DNA of 64,000 bases from the NCBI GenBank assembly GCA_945876565.1, contig CAMCOS010000004.1, forward strand, positions 1-64,000, given 5' to 3'. Shown one piece after another: positions 48,668 through 57,788 of this stretch (within the stretch, counting starts at the first letter, position 1; every line of letters begins with the position of its first letter). Under the pieces are notes generated by a model. That model was not told the DNA's origin. It worked only from the letters and a program-made list of their open reading frames with translations, and did not search any database. The stretch comes from Lautropia mirabilis (GTDB taxonomy: Bacteria > Pseudomonadota > Gammaproteobacteria > Burkholderiales > Burkholderiaceae_B). The position numbers and the translations under genes are program-made.

Positions 48668-50257
48668 TTAGACTGGTGCCTTGAGTGCCCGGTGAAAATC
48701 CGCAAGATACTGCTCAAATGACACGCTGTGGTCGGCTTCAAGCGCTGCTTGAGCTGCAATGGATTCATCGTGTAGCTTGCTCGCCACTTGGCTCTCTGCA
48801 GCGCTTAATCCCGCCTTTCTGAAATGTTCTGTGTGAGCTGCCGACAGATTCAGTGCAAATTCGTGAAAGGACTGGCCTTGCTCAAGTGCCGCGAGCACTC
48901 GGGCAGATGGGGTTAGGCTGACATCGTTAACCTTATTGACCTGGTCAGCCACGGCCTCGCGATAGGCACCGTCGTTGAGCTGATCGGCGAGCAGGTCTGC
49001 GCAACTCGCCACACGCTCAAGCACTTCATTGGCCCATTGTTCGAGCCCAACCGGTATGCCCCCACGCCAGAGGGTGAGGCCGGGCTTTCTGCCTTGAACC
49101 ACGACCGTGCTGAAATTGCGGTTGCTTTCCATGCAAATGCCATCGTCACCAAACTGCGGGCTGTGCTCGAGCGCACAAAACAGCAGGAACGCATCCATGA
49201 AGTGCACGGCTTGGGGTGAGATGCCAGTGGGCTCAAACGGGTCGATGTCCAGGCAACGTACTTCGACGTATTGCACCCCGCGTTGGGCAAGCGCCGTGAT
49301 CGGTCGCTCGCCTCGACCCGTGGTGCGCTTGGGCCGAATGGTTGAGTAAAACTCGTTTTCTATTTGCAAGAGGTTGCAGTTCAGCTGTACCCACTGACCA
49401 TCGCGCTGCGTGCCGATGGCCTCATAGGCGGGCCATGGCGTGGTGACTGCCGCGTAAAGCCGATCCAGAAACGTCGGTAAGTCGTTGTAGCAAAGCCTCA
49501 GCGTTGACTGCGCTTTGTTCTGGTAACCCAGATCGCTCATGCGCAAGCTCGTTGCCCAAGGCAGGTAAGCGGTGGTCGGGCCAAGTTGTTGCAGTCCATG
49601 GTCGGCGTTGGTGCGTAAAAAGTTGGTAGAGACAGCAGGCGAGGCACCAAATAGATACATCAGCAGCCAGCTGTGACGCATAAAGTTGCGGATCAGACTG
49701 ACGTAGCCGTCCGACTGCGGGTCAGGGCATGCGTTGGGGAACAAGCCTTGGTGGGTCCACAATGCGTCTGGCAAAGAAAAGTTGTAATGCAAGCCCGCAA
49801 TACATTGCATGAGCTTGCCATAGCGCACGGCAAGCCCACGCCGATAGACATGCTTGAGCATGCCGGTATTGGAGTTTCCGTACCAGGCGATTGGAATGTT
49901 GGGTTCAGCAGGCAGCAAAGCGGGCATGGAATGGTTCCACAGCAGCTCATCGCCAAGCCCAGCGGCGGCAAGCCGATGAACCCAGTCCAGCTCATTGCTC
50001 ACACCTTGTGCGCTGCGGTGCACCCCGGTAATCAATTCCAGCAGTGCCTCCGAGTAGTCTGTGGTGATGTGCGGATGGGTCAATGCGCTACCGAGCGCTT
50101 GGGGGTGCGCGCGGGTGGACAGCCAGCCTTGGTGGTCTACACGCAAGCCCTCTTTCTCAATGCCACGCAGGCAACCGGCCAATAAGTCCGCGTCTTGCTT
50201 AAGTAGCTCGATGCGTTGGTGTAACTGTGAGGTCAACCGCAATCCCCGGTTCGTCAT
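48668..50257 (-). CDS. gshA: Glutamate-cysteine ligase
   Basis: First step of glutathione synthesis. 529 residues from the ATG at 50257; the frame is open to 50302. GIEKEGLRVDHQGWLS near the N-terminus, THPHITTDYSEALLELITG, WYGNSNTGMLKHVYRRGLAVRYGKLMQCIAGLHYN and YVEVRCLDIDPFEPTGIS are the E. coli-type GshA signatures. Length matches that class. Glutathione would serve the monothiol glutaredoxin encoded upstream. Confidence 0.94.
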   Translation of the reverse strand: MTNRGLRLTSQLHQRIELLKQDADLLAGCLRGIEKEGLRVDHQGWLSTRAHPQALGSALTHPHITTDYSEALLELITGVHRSAQGVSNELDWVHRLAAAGLGDELLWNHSMPALLPAEPNIPIAWYGNSNTGMLKHVYRRGLAVRYGKLMQCIAGLHYNFSLPDALWTHQGLFPNACPDPQSDGYVSLIRNFMRHSWLLMYLFGASPAVSTNFLRTNADHGLQQLGPTTAYLPWATSLRMSDLGYQNKAQSTLRLCYNDLPTFLDRLYAAVTTPWPAYEAIGTQRDGQWVQLNCNLLQIENEFYSTIRPKRTTGRGERPITALAQRGVQYVEVRCLDIDPFEPTGISPQAVHFMDAFLLFCALEHSPQFGDDGICMESNRNFSTVVVQGRKPGLTLWRGGIPVGLEQWANEVLERVASCADLLADQLNDGAYREAVADQVNKVNDVSLTPSARVLAALEQGQSFHEFALNLSAAHTEHFRKAGLSAAESQVASKLHDESIAAQAALEADHSVSFEQYLADFHRALKAPV

Positions 50258-50343
50258 TAAAATCGCGGTAACCGCGAAAGAGTGTCCGATTGTACGGTAC
50301 ACGCTTTACCTTCTGAGATGGCTCGGATTATTGAGGAGTTCGC

Positions 50344-50871
50344 TTGTCTGACTGGTCTGTTTTAACGTCACTGGTATTAAAGCGCTTCGGTTTGCTGGTC
50401 TGCCTTTTGTTGCTGACCGCGTGCTACCCCACGTATAACTGGCGTGAGCTGCCTGTGGCCGACGGCTTGGCAACCTTGGCTTTTCCTGCCAAGGTTGACA
50501 CGGCAAAGCGCGACATCCAATTGGCCGGTATGCCAGTGACATTTGTGTTGACCAGCGCTGAAGTCAATGAGCTGGTCTTCTCCATCGGTTGGGCCCAGCT
50601 GCCAACGCAAAGTACGCCAGAGCAGCGCGAAGCGGTGCAGCGCACGCTCGTGGACTCCCTGGCTGCCAGCATGAGCAAGCCTGTACCGGCCAGTGCATAC
50701 GAGGCCGATGTGTTTCGGCTTGAAACCAGTCGTGATGGTCGCGCTTTGGCGATGGTGGCCAGAGTGTTGGTACATTACGACATTGTGATGCGTGTGGTGG
50801 CATCTGGGCCGCCAGATAAACTCACGCCAGATCTTGCGCAAGAGTTTATGCGGTCGCTGAAGCTGCGTTAA
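50344..50871 (+). CDS. Probable outer-membrane lipoprotein
   Basis: 175 residues. The N-terminal helix FGLLVCLLLLTACYP ends in a lipobox (LTAC), giving a lipidated Cys at about residue 27. The mature part (WRELPVADGLATLAFPAKVDTAKRDIQLAGMPV) is a small beta-rich domain common in betaproteobacteria but without a known role. A TTG at 50344 with GAGGAG six bases upstream is the best start. Its 3' end overlaps the convergent LuxR-type gene by 26 bp. Confidence 0.75.
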   Translation: MSDWSVLTSLVLKRFGLLVCLLLLTACYPTYNWRELPVADGLATLAFPAKVDTAKRDIQLAGMPVTFVLTSAEVNELVFSIGWAQLPTQSTPEQREAVQRTLVDSLAASMSKPVPASAYEADVFRLETSRDGRALAMVARVLVHYDIVMRVVASGPPDKLTPDLAQEFMRSLKLR

Positions 50872-51076
50872 ATGGCTCTAGCAAGCCCAGGTGAATGGCA
50901 CGCGCAACACACGCCTGACGACCATAGACGTTTAGCTTGCGGCTCGCATTGCACAGGTGGAAATTCACCGTGCGCTCGCTTAAGCCGAGTATGGTTGCGG
51001 TCTCCCAGCTGGTCTTACCGCGCGACACCCACGCCAGACATTGCAGCTCGCGCCCGGTTAAAGGTGTTTGGATCAT
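50846..51076 (-). CDS. Stand-alone LuxR-type HTH protein
   Basis: A 76-residue protein consisting only of a LuxR/GerE DNA-binding domain: LTGRELQCLAWVSRGKTSWETATILGLSERTVNFHLCNASRKLNV. There is no receiver or sensing domain, nor an upstream open frame supplying one. It may be a small regulator or the surviving end of a longer one. Its last codons overlap the lipoprotein gene. Confidence 0.7.
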   Translation of the reverse strand: MIQTPLTGRELQCLAWVSRGKTSWETATILGLSERTVNFHLCNASRKLNVYGRQACVARAIHLGLLEPFNAASATA

Positions 51077-51184
51077 ATCGTTAACCTCTGCCTACAAAAA
51101 GTAAATGAACAACGGGCAATAGTTTGACTGCACTTGTTCTATTTGTTAATTCGCAAAATCCCGTAACAATTCATTACATTTCTC

Positions 51185-52078
51185 ATGAGCGTCTTGATTT
51201 CTGCCTACCTCGCAATGTTGATCCGGTTGATGCCGATGGTCGTGTGTGTCGTCGTGGGCTTTATCTGGGGTCGACGCGATCAGCCTTATCCGACCTCGTT
51301 TGTCTCGGCGCTTGTGACCTACGTGGCGATACCGGCGCTGACCTTTCACACCTTGATGACCACGCCACTGGCAGCTAGTACCATGACGTGGGTATTGACA
51401 GTGTCTGTGCTGGCGCTACTGGTGGCAGGCGTTGTGGTGGCGGTGGTGCTGCGCTTGTTGGGTCTCTCAGGCCGAGATTTGGGGCAAACGGCGTGGATAC
51501 CGAATGCGGGTAATCTGGGCTTGCCCATGTCGGAACTGGTGTTTGGCCTTGAAGGCTTGACCATTGCGATTGCATTTTTTGCGGCATCATCATTTGTGAG
51601 TTTCACGCTTGGACTGAGATGGCTGACTGGCTCAGCGGGCAAGGTTTGGCGCCAGCCCGTGTTGTGGGCGACGTTGATTGCAATTGGCTTGCGTGCAAGC
51701 GATGTGCAAGCGCCAGACTGGTCCTTGGATAGCGCTAAGCTGCTGGGCAGCATGGCAGTGCCCTTGATGCTCGTCACATTGGGTCACACCTTGTCGCAGT
51801 TGCCGCGTTCAGGATTTCAGGCCGGTGCGGGTGTCGCAGTGGCGCGATATGTCAGTGGTGTCGTGGTGGCTTTGTTGTTGTTTGCACCGATTGGCATCGA
51901 TCCTTTCATCGCTGCGCCGATTGCCTTGCAGATGTTGATGCCTTGCGCGGTGAACAGTTATCTATTTGCGCGCTTGCATGGCAGCGCCGGTGATGCGGCT
52001 GCGGGCGGGGTTTTGCTGTCAACGCTTGTGTTTTTACTGCTCGCGCCGCTCATGTTGTGGGCCGTTGGGGTCGGCTAG
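51185..52078 (+). CDS. AEC-family transporter
   Basis: 297 residues with about ten hydrophobic helices. VTYVAIPALTFHTLM and the WIPNAGNLGLPMSELVFG segment in the middle are typical of the auxin efflux carrier (AEC) family, bacterial members of which export organic acids or other anions. Substrate cannot be read. Located before metX but separated from it by the riboswitch. Confidence 0.85.
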   Translation: MSVLISAYLAMLIRLMPMVVCVVVGFIWGRRDQPYPTSFVSALVTYVAIPALTFHTLMTTPLAASTMTWVLTVSVLALLVAGVVVAVVLRLLGLSGRDLGQTAWIPNAGNLGLPMSELVFGLEGLTIAIAFFAASSFVSFTLGLRWLTGSAGKVWRQPVLWATLIAIGLRASDVQAPDWSLDSAKLLGSMAVPLMLVTLGHTLSQLPRSGFQAGAGVAVARYVSGVVVALLLFAPIGIDPFIAAPIALQMLMPCAVNSYLFARLHGSAGDAAAGGVLLSTLVFLLLAPLMLWAVGVG

Positions 52079-52114
52079 AAAAAATGAGTGCTGATGTTAG
52101 AATTCAACGACGGT

Positions 52115-52173
52115 TTGGCGCCGATTTGCACGATCCGCTTGCGGGCGCCTTAAAAAAATCCAGCTAAAGAGGT
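52115..52173 (+). promoter_or_regulatory. SAM-II type riboswitch upstream of metX
   Basis: A P1 stem of GGCGCC (52117-52122) and GGCGCC (52144-52149), a GATTTG loop after the first arm, a CTTGC element, then TTAAA and GCTAAAG (52163-52169) and the ribosome site AAAGAGG just before the metX ATG (52179). Order, spacing and the GATTT / GCTAAA-AGG elements match the SAM-II consensus, known mainly from alpha- and betaproteobacterial metX leaders. Binding of SAM should close the pseudoknot over the ribosome site and lower metX expression. Confidence 0.75.
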
Positions 52174-52178
52174 CCGTC

Positions 52179-53399
52179 ATGATCAACGCGATCGAATCAC
52201 CGCAGACCCACATTGAGGCAGGCCAGCAGGCGCAGGCTCTGAGCGTTGCAGCCGGCTCGGTGGGTGTGGTTAAGACTCAGTATTTTGAATTTGAAGAGCC
52301 GCTGGCGCTTGCTTCGGGTCAAACCCTGGATCGCTATACATTGGCGGTTCAAACCTATGGCACGCTGAATCAGGACAAATCCAATGCGGTACTGATTTGC
52401 CATGCACTGAATGCCTCGCACCACGTGGCTGGCGTATCAGCCGATGACCCTAGCGAAGTTGGCTGGTGGGACAACATGGTGGGCCCTGGCAAGCCGGTCG
52501 ATACCGACAAGTTCTTTGTGATTGGTGTTAACAACATCGGATCATGTTTTGGGTCGACGGGCCCGGCATCGATTCGACCAGAAACAGGCAAGCCCTGGGG
52601 CGCAGCGTTTCCCGTGGTCACGGTTGAAGACTGGGTCATGGCGCAGGCTCGCCTGGCTGATCGGCTGGGCATTGTCAGGTTTGCGGCGGTCATGGGCGGC
52701 TCGCTTGGCGGCATGCAGGCCTTGAGCTGGTCGATCACTTGCCCAGATCGGGTGGCCAACTGTGTGGTGATTGCCAGCACGCCGAGGCTCTCGGCTCAGA
52801 ACATTGGCTTTAACGAGGTAGCCAGGCGTGCCATTATCACAGACCCGGAGTTCTATGGCGGTGACTATTACGCCCATGGCGCAGTACCGAAGCGGGGCTT
52901 GTCGGTTGCACGCATGATTGGGCATATCACCTACCTGTCTGATGATGACATGGCAGAGAAGTTTGGCCGCACTCAGCGCGCACCTAACTCGGATGGCGCA
53001 TGGCGCTACGGTTACGACGTTGAGTTTGAGGTGGAGTCATACCTGCGCTATCAGGGCGAGAAATTCTCCAAGTATTTTGATGCCAATACGTACTTGCTGA
53101 TTACCCGCGCGCTGGACTATTTTGATCCGGCACGTGCTGAACATGGCGACTTGACGCGTGCGCTGGCACAAACCAAGGCGAGCTTTTTGTTGGTATCGTT
53201 CTCCACGGACTGGCGTTTCCCGCCCACCCGATCCCGCGAAATTGTCAAAGCGTTGCTCAACAATGCTGCACCCGTGACGTATGCCGAGATCGATGCGCCC
53301 CACGGCCATGATGCGTTCTTGTTGGAAGATGCTAGATACCACGCTGTGGTTCGAGAGTATTTCAAGCGAATCGCCAAGGAGGTTTCCCATGGCCGCTGA
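52179..53399 (+). CDS. metX: Homoserine O-acyltransferase
   Basis: Activates homoserine for methionine synthesis by O-acylation. 406 residues, alpha/beta hydrolase fold. Nucleophile Ser175 in [14 protein letters not shown]; catalytic Asp in FSTDWRFPP; catalytic His in [28 protein letters not shown] precedes the acyl site. Whether it uses acetyl- or succinyl-CoA cannot be told from sequence by eye. Preceded by a SAM-II type riboswitch and overlapping metW by 11 bp. Confidence 0.94.
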   Translation: MINAIESPQTHIEAGQQAQALSVAAGSVGVVKTQYFEFEEPLALASGQTLDRYTLAVQTYGTLNQDKSNAVLICHALNASHHVAGVSADDPSEVGWWDNMVGPGKPVDTDKFFVIGVNNIGSCFGSTGPASIRPETGKPWGAAFPVVTVEDWVMAQARLADRLGIVRFAAVMGGSLGGMQALSWSITCPDRVANCVVIASTPRLSAQNIGFNEVARRAIITDPEFYGGDYYAHGAVPKRGLSVARMIGHITYLSDDDMAEKFGRTQRAPNSDGAWRYGYDVEFEVESYLRYQGEKFSKYFDANTYLLITRALDYFDPARAEHGDLTRALAQTKASFLLVSFSTDWRFPPTRSREIVKALLNNAAPVTYAEIDAPHGHDAFLLEDARYHAVVREYFKRIAKEVSHGR

Positions 53400-54009
53400 C
53401 ACCATGGTGCGCCGCGATTTTGAGCGCATTGGTCGTTGGGTGGATCGAGGCAGCCGTGTGCTCGATCTCGGTTGTGGCGATGGTGCCTTGTTAGGCTACT
53501 TGCGCGATATCAAGCAAACGCAGGGCGTGGGCGTCGAGATCAGTGATGACCGCGTGATTGCCTGCGTTGAGCGTGGTGTGGATGTTATCCAGCAAAACCT
53601 GGACGATGGCCTGGCCATGTTTGGTGACCAGCAATTCGATACCGTGGTGTTGTCACAAACCTTGCAGGCTGTGCGTCAGACCGAGCATGTGCTCAGAGAG
53701 ATGGTGCGCGTGGGTCGAACAGGGGTAGTGTCGTTTCCAAACTTTGGTTACTGGCCCCATGGTTGGTCGATCCTCAATGGACGCATGCCAGTGACGGGTC
53801 AGATGCCGTACGCTTGGTACAACACCCCCAACATTCATCTGTGCACACTGAAGGATTTTGAAGATTTGTGCGCCAAGCTGGGTTTGCGCATTCTGGAGCG
53901 TGTGACTTTTAGCCCAGACAGCGAAGTCAAGTGGCTACCTAGCTGGCGCGCCACGTTGGCCTTGTATCGGTTTACCGACCAGAGCCGTGCAGCGGGTGGT
54001 TCACGTTGA
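53389..54009 (+). CDS. metW: MetW methyltransferase-like protein
   Basis: 206 residues from an ATG at 53389 preceded by AAGGAGG. SAM-binding [15 protein letters not shown], and the family block [39 protein letters not shown]. MetW is needed with MetX in several proteobacteria for the acyltransferase to work. The 11-bp overlap with metX supports co-translation. Confidence 0.93.
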   Translation: MAADTMVRRDFERIGRWVDRGSRVLDLGCGDGALLGYLRDIKQTQGVGVEISDDRVIACVERGVDVIQQNLDDGLAMFGDQQFDTVVLSQTLQAVRQTEHVLREMVRVGRTGVVSFPNFGYWPHGWSILNGRMPVTGQMPYAWYNTPNIHLCTLKDFEDLCAKLGLRILERVTFSPDSEVKWLPSWRATLALYRFTDQSRAAGGSR

Positions 54010-55268
54010 ACTTCAGCAGCATCTATTTCGGTCACCGCGTTGCGCCACTGCTGTTGCTTGGCTTTGCCAGCGGACTGCCGCTGGCGTTGACCGGTGGTAC
54101 CTTACAGGCTTGGGCAACCGTTGAGAACGTGTCGCTGCAGGAGATCGGTTTTCTGACGCTGGTTGGCACGGCCTACACGCTGAAGTTCCTGTGGGCGCCG
54201 CTCGTTGACCGTTATGTGCCGCCACTGTTGGGGCGACGTCGAGGCTGGATGGCCATCACGCAAGTGCTGCTGGCATTCGGATTGATCGCCATGGGGTTGT
54301 TGTCACCAGCCGATTCGCTGGGGCCTTTGGCACTCTTGGCGGTGTTGGTGGCGTTTTTCTCGGCCACGCAAGACATTGCCTTTGATGCTTATCGAACCGA
54401 TGTGCTGCGACCGACTGAGCGTGGTGCTGGCGCGGCTTTGTCGGTGTTGGGCTATCGACTGGCGATGCTGGTGTCTGGTGGCTTGGCTTTGATTGTGGCA
54501 GACCAGTGGCTTGGTTGGGGTCAGACCTATGCGCTCATGGGTGGCTTGATGCTCGTGGCGGTGATTGCCACCTTATGGGCACCAGAGCCTGAGCACCCCG
54601 GACATGCACCCGTGTCCCTTGGCGAGGCTGTGGTCGAGCCCTTCAAGGAGTTTTTTTCCCGGCCCCAAGTATGGATGCTGCTATTGCTCATTGTGCTGTA
54701 CAAGCTTGGAGATGCCTTTGCTGGTGCTTTGTCAACGACCTTTTTGATTCGTGGAGCGGGCTACTCGCCCACTGAGGTCGGTACGGTCAACAAACTGCTT
54801 GGGCTCGCGGCCACCATCGTGGGTGCACTCACGGGCGGCGCGTTGCTGGCCAAGCTCGGCTTGTATCGGTCGCTGATGGCGTTCGGGATTTTGCAGGCAG
54901 TATCAAATTTTGGGTACTGGCTCATTGCCGTGGGTCCGCAAAGCATTTGGCTGATGGCTTTTGGGGTTGGGCTAGAGAACCTGTGCGGTGGCATGGGCAC
55001 GGCTGCCTTTGTGGCTTTGCTCATGGGGCTGTGTAACCATCAGTTTTCTGCCACGCAGTTTGCTTTATTGTCGGCGCTCTCTGCCGTGGGTAGAACCTAC
55101 TTGGCCGGCCCTTTGACCCCGCCATTGGTTGAATCGTTTGGATGGCCGACGTTTTTTGCCATGACCGTGCTCATCGCATTGCCTGGATTGTGGCTGTTGT
55201 GGCGCCGGCGTCAGGAGATTGATGCGCTCGATGAGCGAGCCCGGGCGCAAGCCGCGGGTGATGAGTGA
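54006..55268 (+). CDS. ampG: AmpG-type muropeptide permease
   Basis: 420 residues, 12 hydrophobic helices of the major facilitator superfamily. GFASGLPLALTGGTLQAW, WAPLVDRYVPPLLGRRRGWM and TQDIAFDAYRTDVL are AmpG signatures; AmpG imports anhydro-muropeptides for cell-wall recycling. It starts at a TTG (54006) overlapping the metW stop by four bases. In this lineage AmpG-like genes often follow metXW. Substrate by family only. Confidence 0.88.
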   Translation: MNFSSIYFGHRVAPLLLLGFASGLPLALTGGTLQAWATVENVSLQEIGFLTLVGTAYTLKFLWAPLVDRYVPPLLGRRRGWMAITQVLLAFGLIAMGLLSPADSLGPLALLAVLVAFFSATQDIAFDAYRTDVLRPTERGAGAALSVLGYRLAMLVSGGLALIVADQWLGWGQTYALMGGLMLVAVIATLWAPEPEHPGHAPVSLGEAVVEPFKEFFSRPQVWMLLLLIVLYKLGDAFAGALSTTFLIRGAGYSPTEVGTVNKLLGLAATIVGALTGGALLAKLGLYRSLMAFGILQAVSNFGYWLIAVGPQSIWLMAFGVGLENLCGGMGTAAFVALLMGLCNHQFSATQFALLSALSAVGRTYLAGPLTPPLVESFGWPTFFAMTVLIALPGLWLLWRRRQEIDALDERARAQAAGDE

Positions 55269-55303
55269 TCTGTGGCTGGTGATCCGCGACGAGTGACCAA
55301 TGA

Positions 55304-56170
55304 CTAGCGTCTCGTTTGTGGCACCACCAGGACATCGCACTTAAGGTTGTTCAGCAGTGTTTCAGCGACGCTGCTCATGGCCGTTCGCACCACGCCCGTT
55401 GCACCCTGGGTGCCCATGACAACCAGTTCAATGTCGTGTGAGTCCACATAAGAGGGCAACAGCTGTTCTGCGATGCCGTGCTCAATGACGTACGGGGGAG
55501 TCACACTGTTTTGCCCAAGCGTTGAACGTAGAAAATCAGTCGCCGTTTGTTTCAATGCTTTTGTCTCTTCTGCTACCGTGGGTTCATCGAGTTGATAAAT
55601 CCCCGCCACTTGATCAAATGCATGGTAGAGCGTCGGTGGCACTTCACCGCACAGGCGCATGGCCGCTAGCAACGCTTGGCGTGAGCCTTCAGAGAAGTCC
55701 GTGGCCACCACAGTCCGGGCGTAAGGCCCAAAGGGCCGTGCTCGTACCACGAGTAACGGCGTCGTGGTTCGGCGGGCCAGGCGTTCAACCGTGTTGCCCA
55801 CCAAAATGCGGCCCAGCGTTTCGTCACGCGCAGTGCCAGCCACAATCAGGCTGCATTGGTATTGATTGGCAATTGCTTCGATCACTTCGATTGGGTTGCC
55901 GGTTTCAACCCGCACATCCAGATCAACGTTTGCATGGGATAGGTCTGCGCGCAAGCGCTTTTGGGCTTGTGCGATGTGTTCTTCTTGAAGGCCGCGCCAG
56001 GCCGCTTGGGTCAGTTTGGTGAGCCATGGGGTGTCCATCACATTGAGCGCAATCAGGGAGACGCCTTGGCTTTTGGCGATGCTCACGGCCCGATCCATTG
56101 CGCGGTCACAGCGCGCGCTCAGGTCAGTGATCAGCAGGATGGGGCCGGTATCGTGGGCTGGTTTGGTCAT
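55304..56170 (-). CDS. Tandem-domain universal stress protein
   Basis: 288 residues from the ATG at 56170. Two UspA domains: the first has LLITDLSARCDRAMDRAVSIA and IVAGTARDETLGRILVGNTVERLAR, with the ATP-binding G-x2-G-x9-G-S/T pattern; the second has VVATDFSEGSRQALLAAM and VVMGTQGATGVVRTAMSSVAETLL. It lies after xthA on the same strand with a gap of about 50 bp. Role in stress by family only. Confidence 0.85.
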   Translation of the reverse strand: MTKPAHDTGPILLITDLSARCDRAMDRAVSIAKSQGVSLIALNVMDTPWLTKLTQAAWRGLQEEHIAQAQKRLRADLSHANVDLDVRVETGNPIEVIEAIANQYQCSLIVAGTARDETLGRILVGNTVERLARRTTTPLLVVRARPFGPYARTVVATDFSEGSRQALLAAMRLCGEVPPTLYHAFDQVAGIYQLDEPTVAEETKALKQTATDFLRSTLGQNSVTPPYVIEHGIAEQLLPSYVDSHDIELVVMGTQGATGVVRTAMSSVAETLLNNLKCDVLVVPQTRR

Positions 56171-56222
56171 GGTGCACCTTAGCTCGACGCAACGATCTTT
56201 TGCCAAGCATCGCGAACATTTT

Positions 56223-57041
56223 TTAAGAACTTCTGCTTAAGTTGACATCGTAGTCGATCGTCAATGGCGCATGGTCTGAATAGCGCTCATCTTTATAAAT
56301 CTCTGTGTGTCTGGCCGTCGCGGCGACGCCAGGCGTGGCAATCTGGTAGTCAATGCGCCAGCCAACATTCTTGGCCCAGGCTTGGCCACGATTGCTCCAC
56401 CAGGTGTAATGTTCCTCGTCTGGCTTGAGTTGTCGAAAGACATCAACAAACCCGATGTCATCGAAAACGTGCGTCAGCCACGCGCGCTCTTCAGGCAAGA
56501 AGCCGGAGTTTTTACGGTTGCCACGCCAGTTTTTTAGGTCGATTTCTTTGTGCGCGATGTTCCAGTCACCGCAAACAATAAACTCGTGTCGGGTGCTTTT
56601 GTGTTCGTCCATGAGACGCTTGAGCCATGGTGCAAATGCTTCCAGAAAACGCATTTTCACGGCCTGGCGCTCGTCACCGCTTGAGCCCGATGGCAGGTAG
56701 GCGCTGACAATGGTCAGGCCAGGCCAGCGCGCGCTAATTAGGCGCCCCTCGCGGTCAAACTCCTCAATGCCCATACCAATGCCGATATCGAGCTCGACCG
56801 CTTGCGCAACTTGCCGCGTGTAGATGCCCACCCCGCTGTAGCCTTTCTTTTCAGCGCAGTGAAAGTGGCCGTCGTAATTGCTTGGCTTTCGTAACGCTGC
56901 ATCGAGGTCGGTTTCGTGCGCTTTGACCTCTTGAAGGCAGACCACATCAGGCTGGTATGTCTCTAGCCATTGTGGCAAGCCTTTACGGAAGGCTGAACGC
57001 AGTCCATTGACGTTTAGGGATGTGACACGAAGCAACTCCAT
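56223..57041 (-). CDS. xthA: Exodeoxyribonuclease III
   Basis: AP endonuclease and 3'-to-5' exonuclease of base-excision repair. 272 residues from the ATG at 57041 (the frame opens at 57086). VTSLNVNGLRSAFRKGL, VVCLQEVKAHE with the metal-binding Glu, FIVCGDWNIAH, and the C-terminal RIDYQIATPG and YSDHAPLTIDYD with catalytic Asp and His. Divergent from pyrE. Confidence 0.93.
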   Translation of the reverse strand: MELLRVTSLNVNGLRSAFRKGLPQWLETYQPDVVCLQEVKAHETDLDAALRKPSNYDGHFHCAEKKGYSGVGIYTRQVAQAVELDIGIGMGIEEFDREGRLISARWPGLTIVSAYLPSGSSGDERQAVKMRFLEAFAPWLKRLMDEHKSTRHEFIVCGDWNIAHKEIDLKNWRGNRKNSGFLPEERAWLTHVFDDIGFVDVFRQLKPDEEHYTWWSNRGQAWAKNVGWRIDYQIATPGVAATARHTEIYKDERYSDHAPLTIDYDVNLSRSS

Positions 57042-57107
57042 CTCCAATGTAATAATTGCAGTTGTTAAAACCGAGGCGCCAACCAAAACAGGGTTAAGGA
57101 CTCACTC

Positions 57108-57788
57108 ATGACCAATTCACCATCTGCTTCAAACCGCGAATTATTTGTCGACTTTGCTTTGCAAGAGGGCGTATTGCGATTTGGCGAATTCATGACCAAG
57201 TCGCACCGTCTGAGCCCGTACTTCTTTAACGCCGGTCTTTTTAATCACGGCGCCAGCGTCGGGCGTCTTGGTCAATTTTACGCACAAGCGCTGATTGATG
57301 CGGGCATTGAGTTTGACATGCTCTTTGGCCCCGCTTACAAAGGCATCCCGCTGGCCACCACGGCTGCGATCGCGTTGTCTGGGCATTCAGCGCTTGCAGG
57401 GCGCAGCGTACCATTTGCATTTAATCGCAAAGAAGCCAAAGATCATGGCGAAGGTGGCATGCTGGTTGGTGCTCCGCTGTCAGGCAAGGTGGTCATTATT
57501 GATGATGTAGTGACCGCTGGCACCTCCGTCAATGAGTCGGTGGACATCATCCGTGCGGCGGGCGCTCAGCCCGTGGCGGTGCTGATCGCGCTTGACCGCA
57601 TGGAGCGCGCGGGTGCTGAGGGTAATTTGTCAGCCGATTCGGCCGTGCAAGAAGTCGCGCGCCGCCATGGCATGCCCGTGGTGACCATTGCCACCCTGGA
57701 GGATATTCTCTCGGTTATCCGGGGGCGCGCTGAGTTCGCGCAGCATGAGCCCGCGGTTGTGACTTACCGCGAGCGTTACGGCATCTAG
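57108..57788 (+). CDS. pyrE: Orotate phosphoribosyltransferase
   Basis: Makes orotidine 5'-monophosphate from orotate and PRPP in pyrimidine synthesis. 226 residues. [30 protein letters not shown] and the PRPP motif [14 protein letters not shown] are present. The stop overlaps the convergent gatB stop by four bases. Normal length for the betaproteobacterial form. Confidence 0.95.
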   Translation: MTNSPSASNRELFVDFALQEGVLRFGEFMTKSHRLSPYFFNAGLFNHGASVGRLGQFYAQALIDAGIEFDMLFGPAYKGIPLATTAAIALSGHSALAGRSVPFAFNRKEAKDHGEGGMLVGAPLSGKVVIIDDVVTAGTSVNESVDIIRAAGAQPVAVLIALDRMERAGAEGNLSADSAVQEVARRHGMPVVTIATLEDILSVIRGRAEFAQHEPAVVTYRERYGI

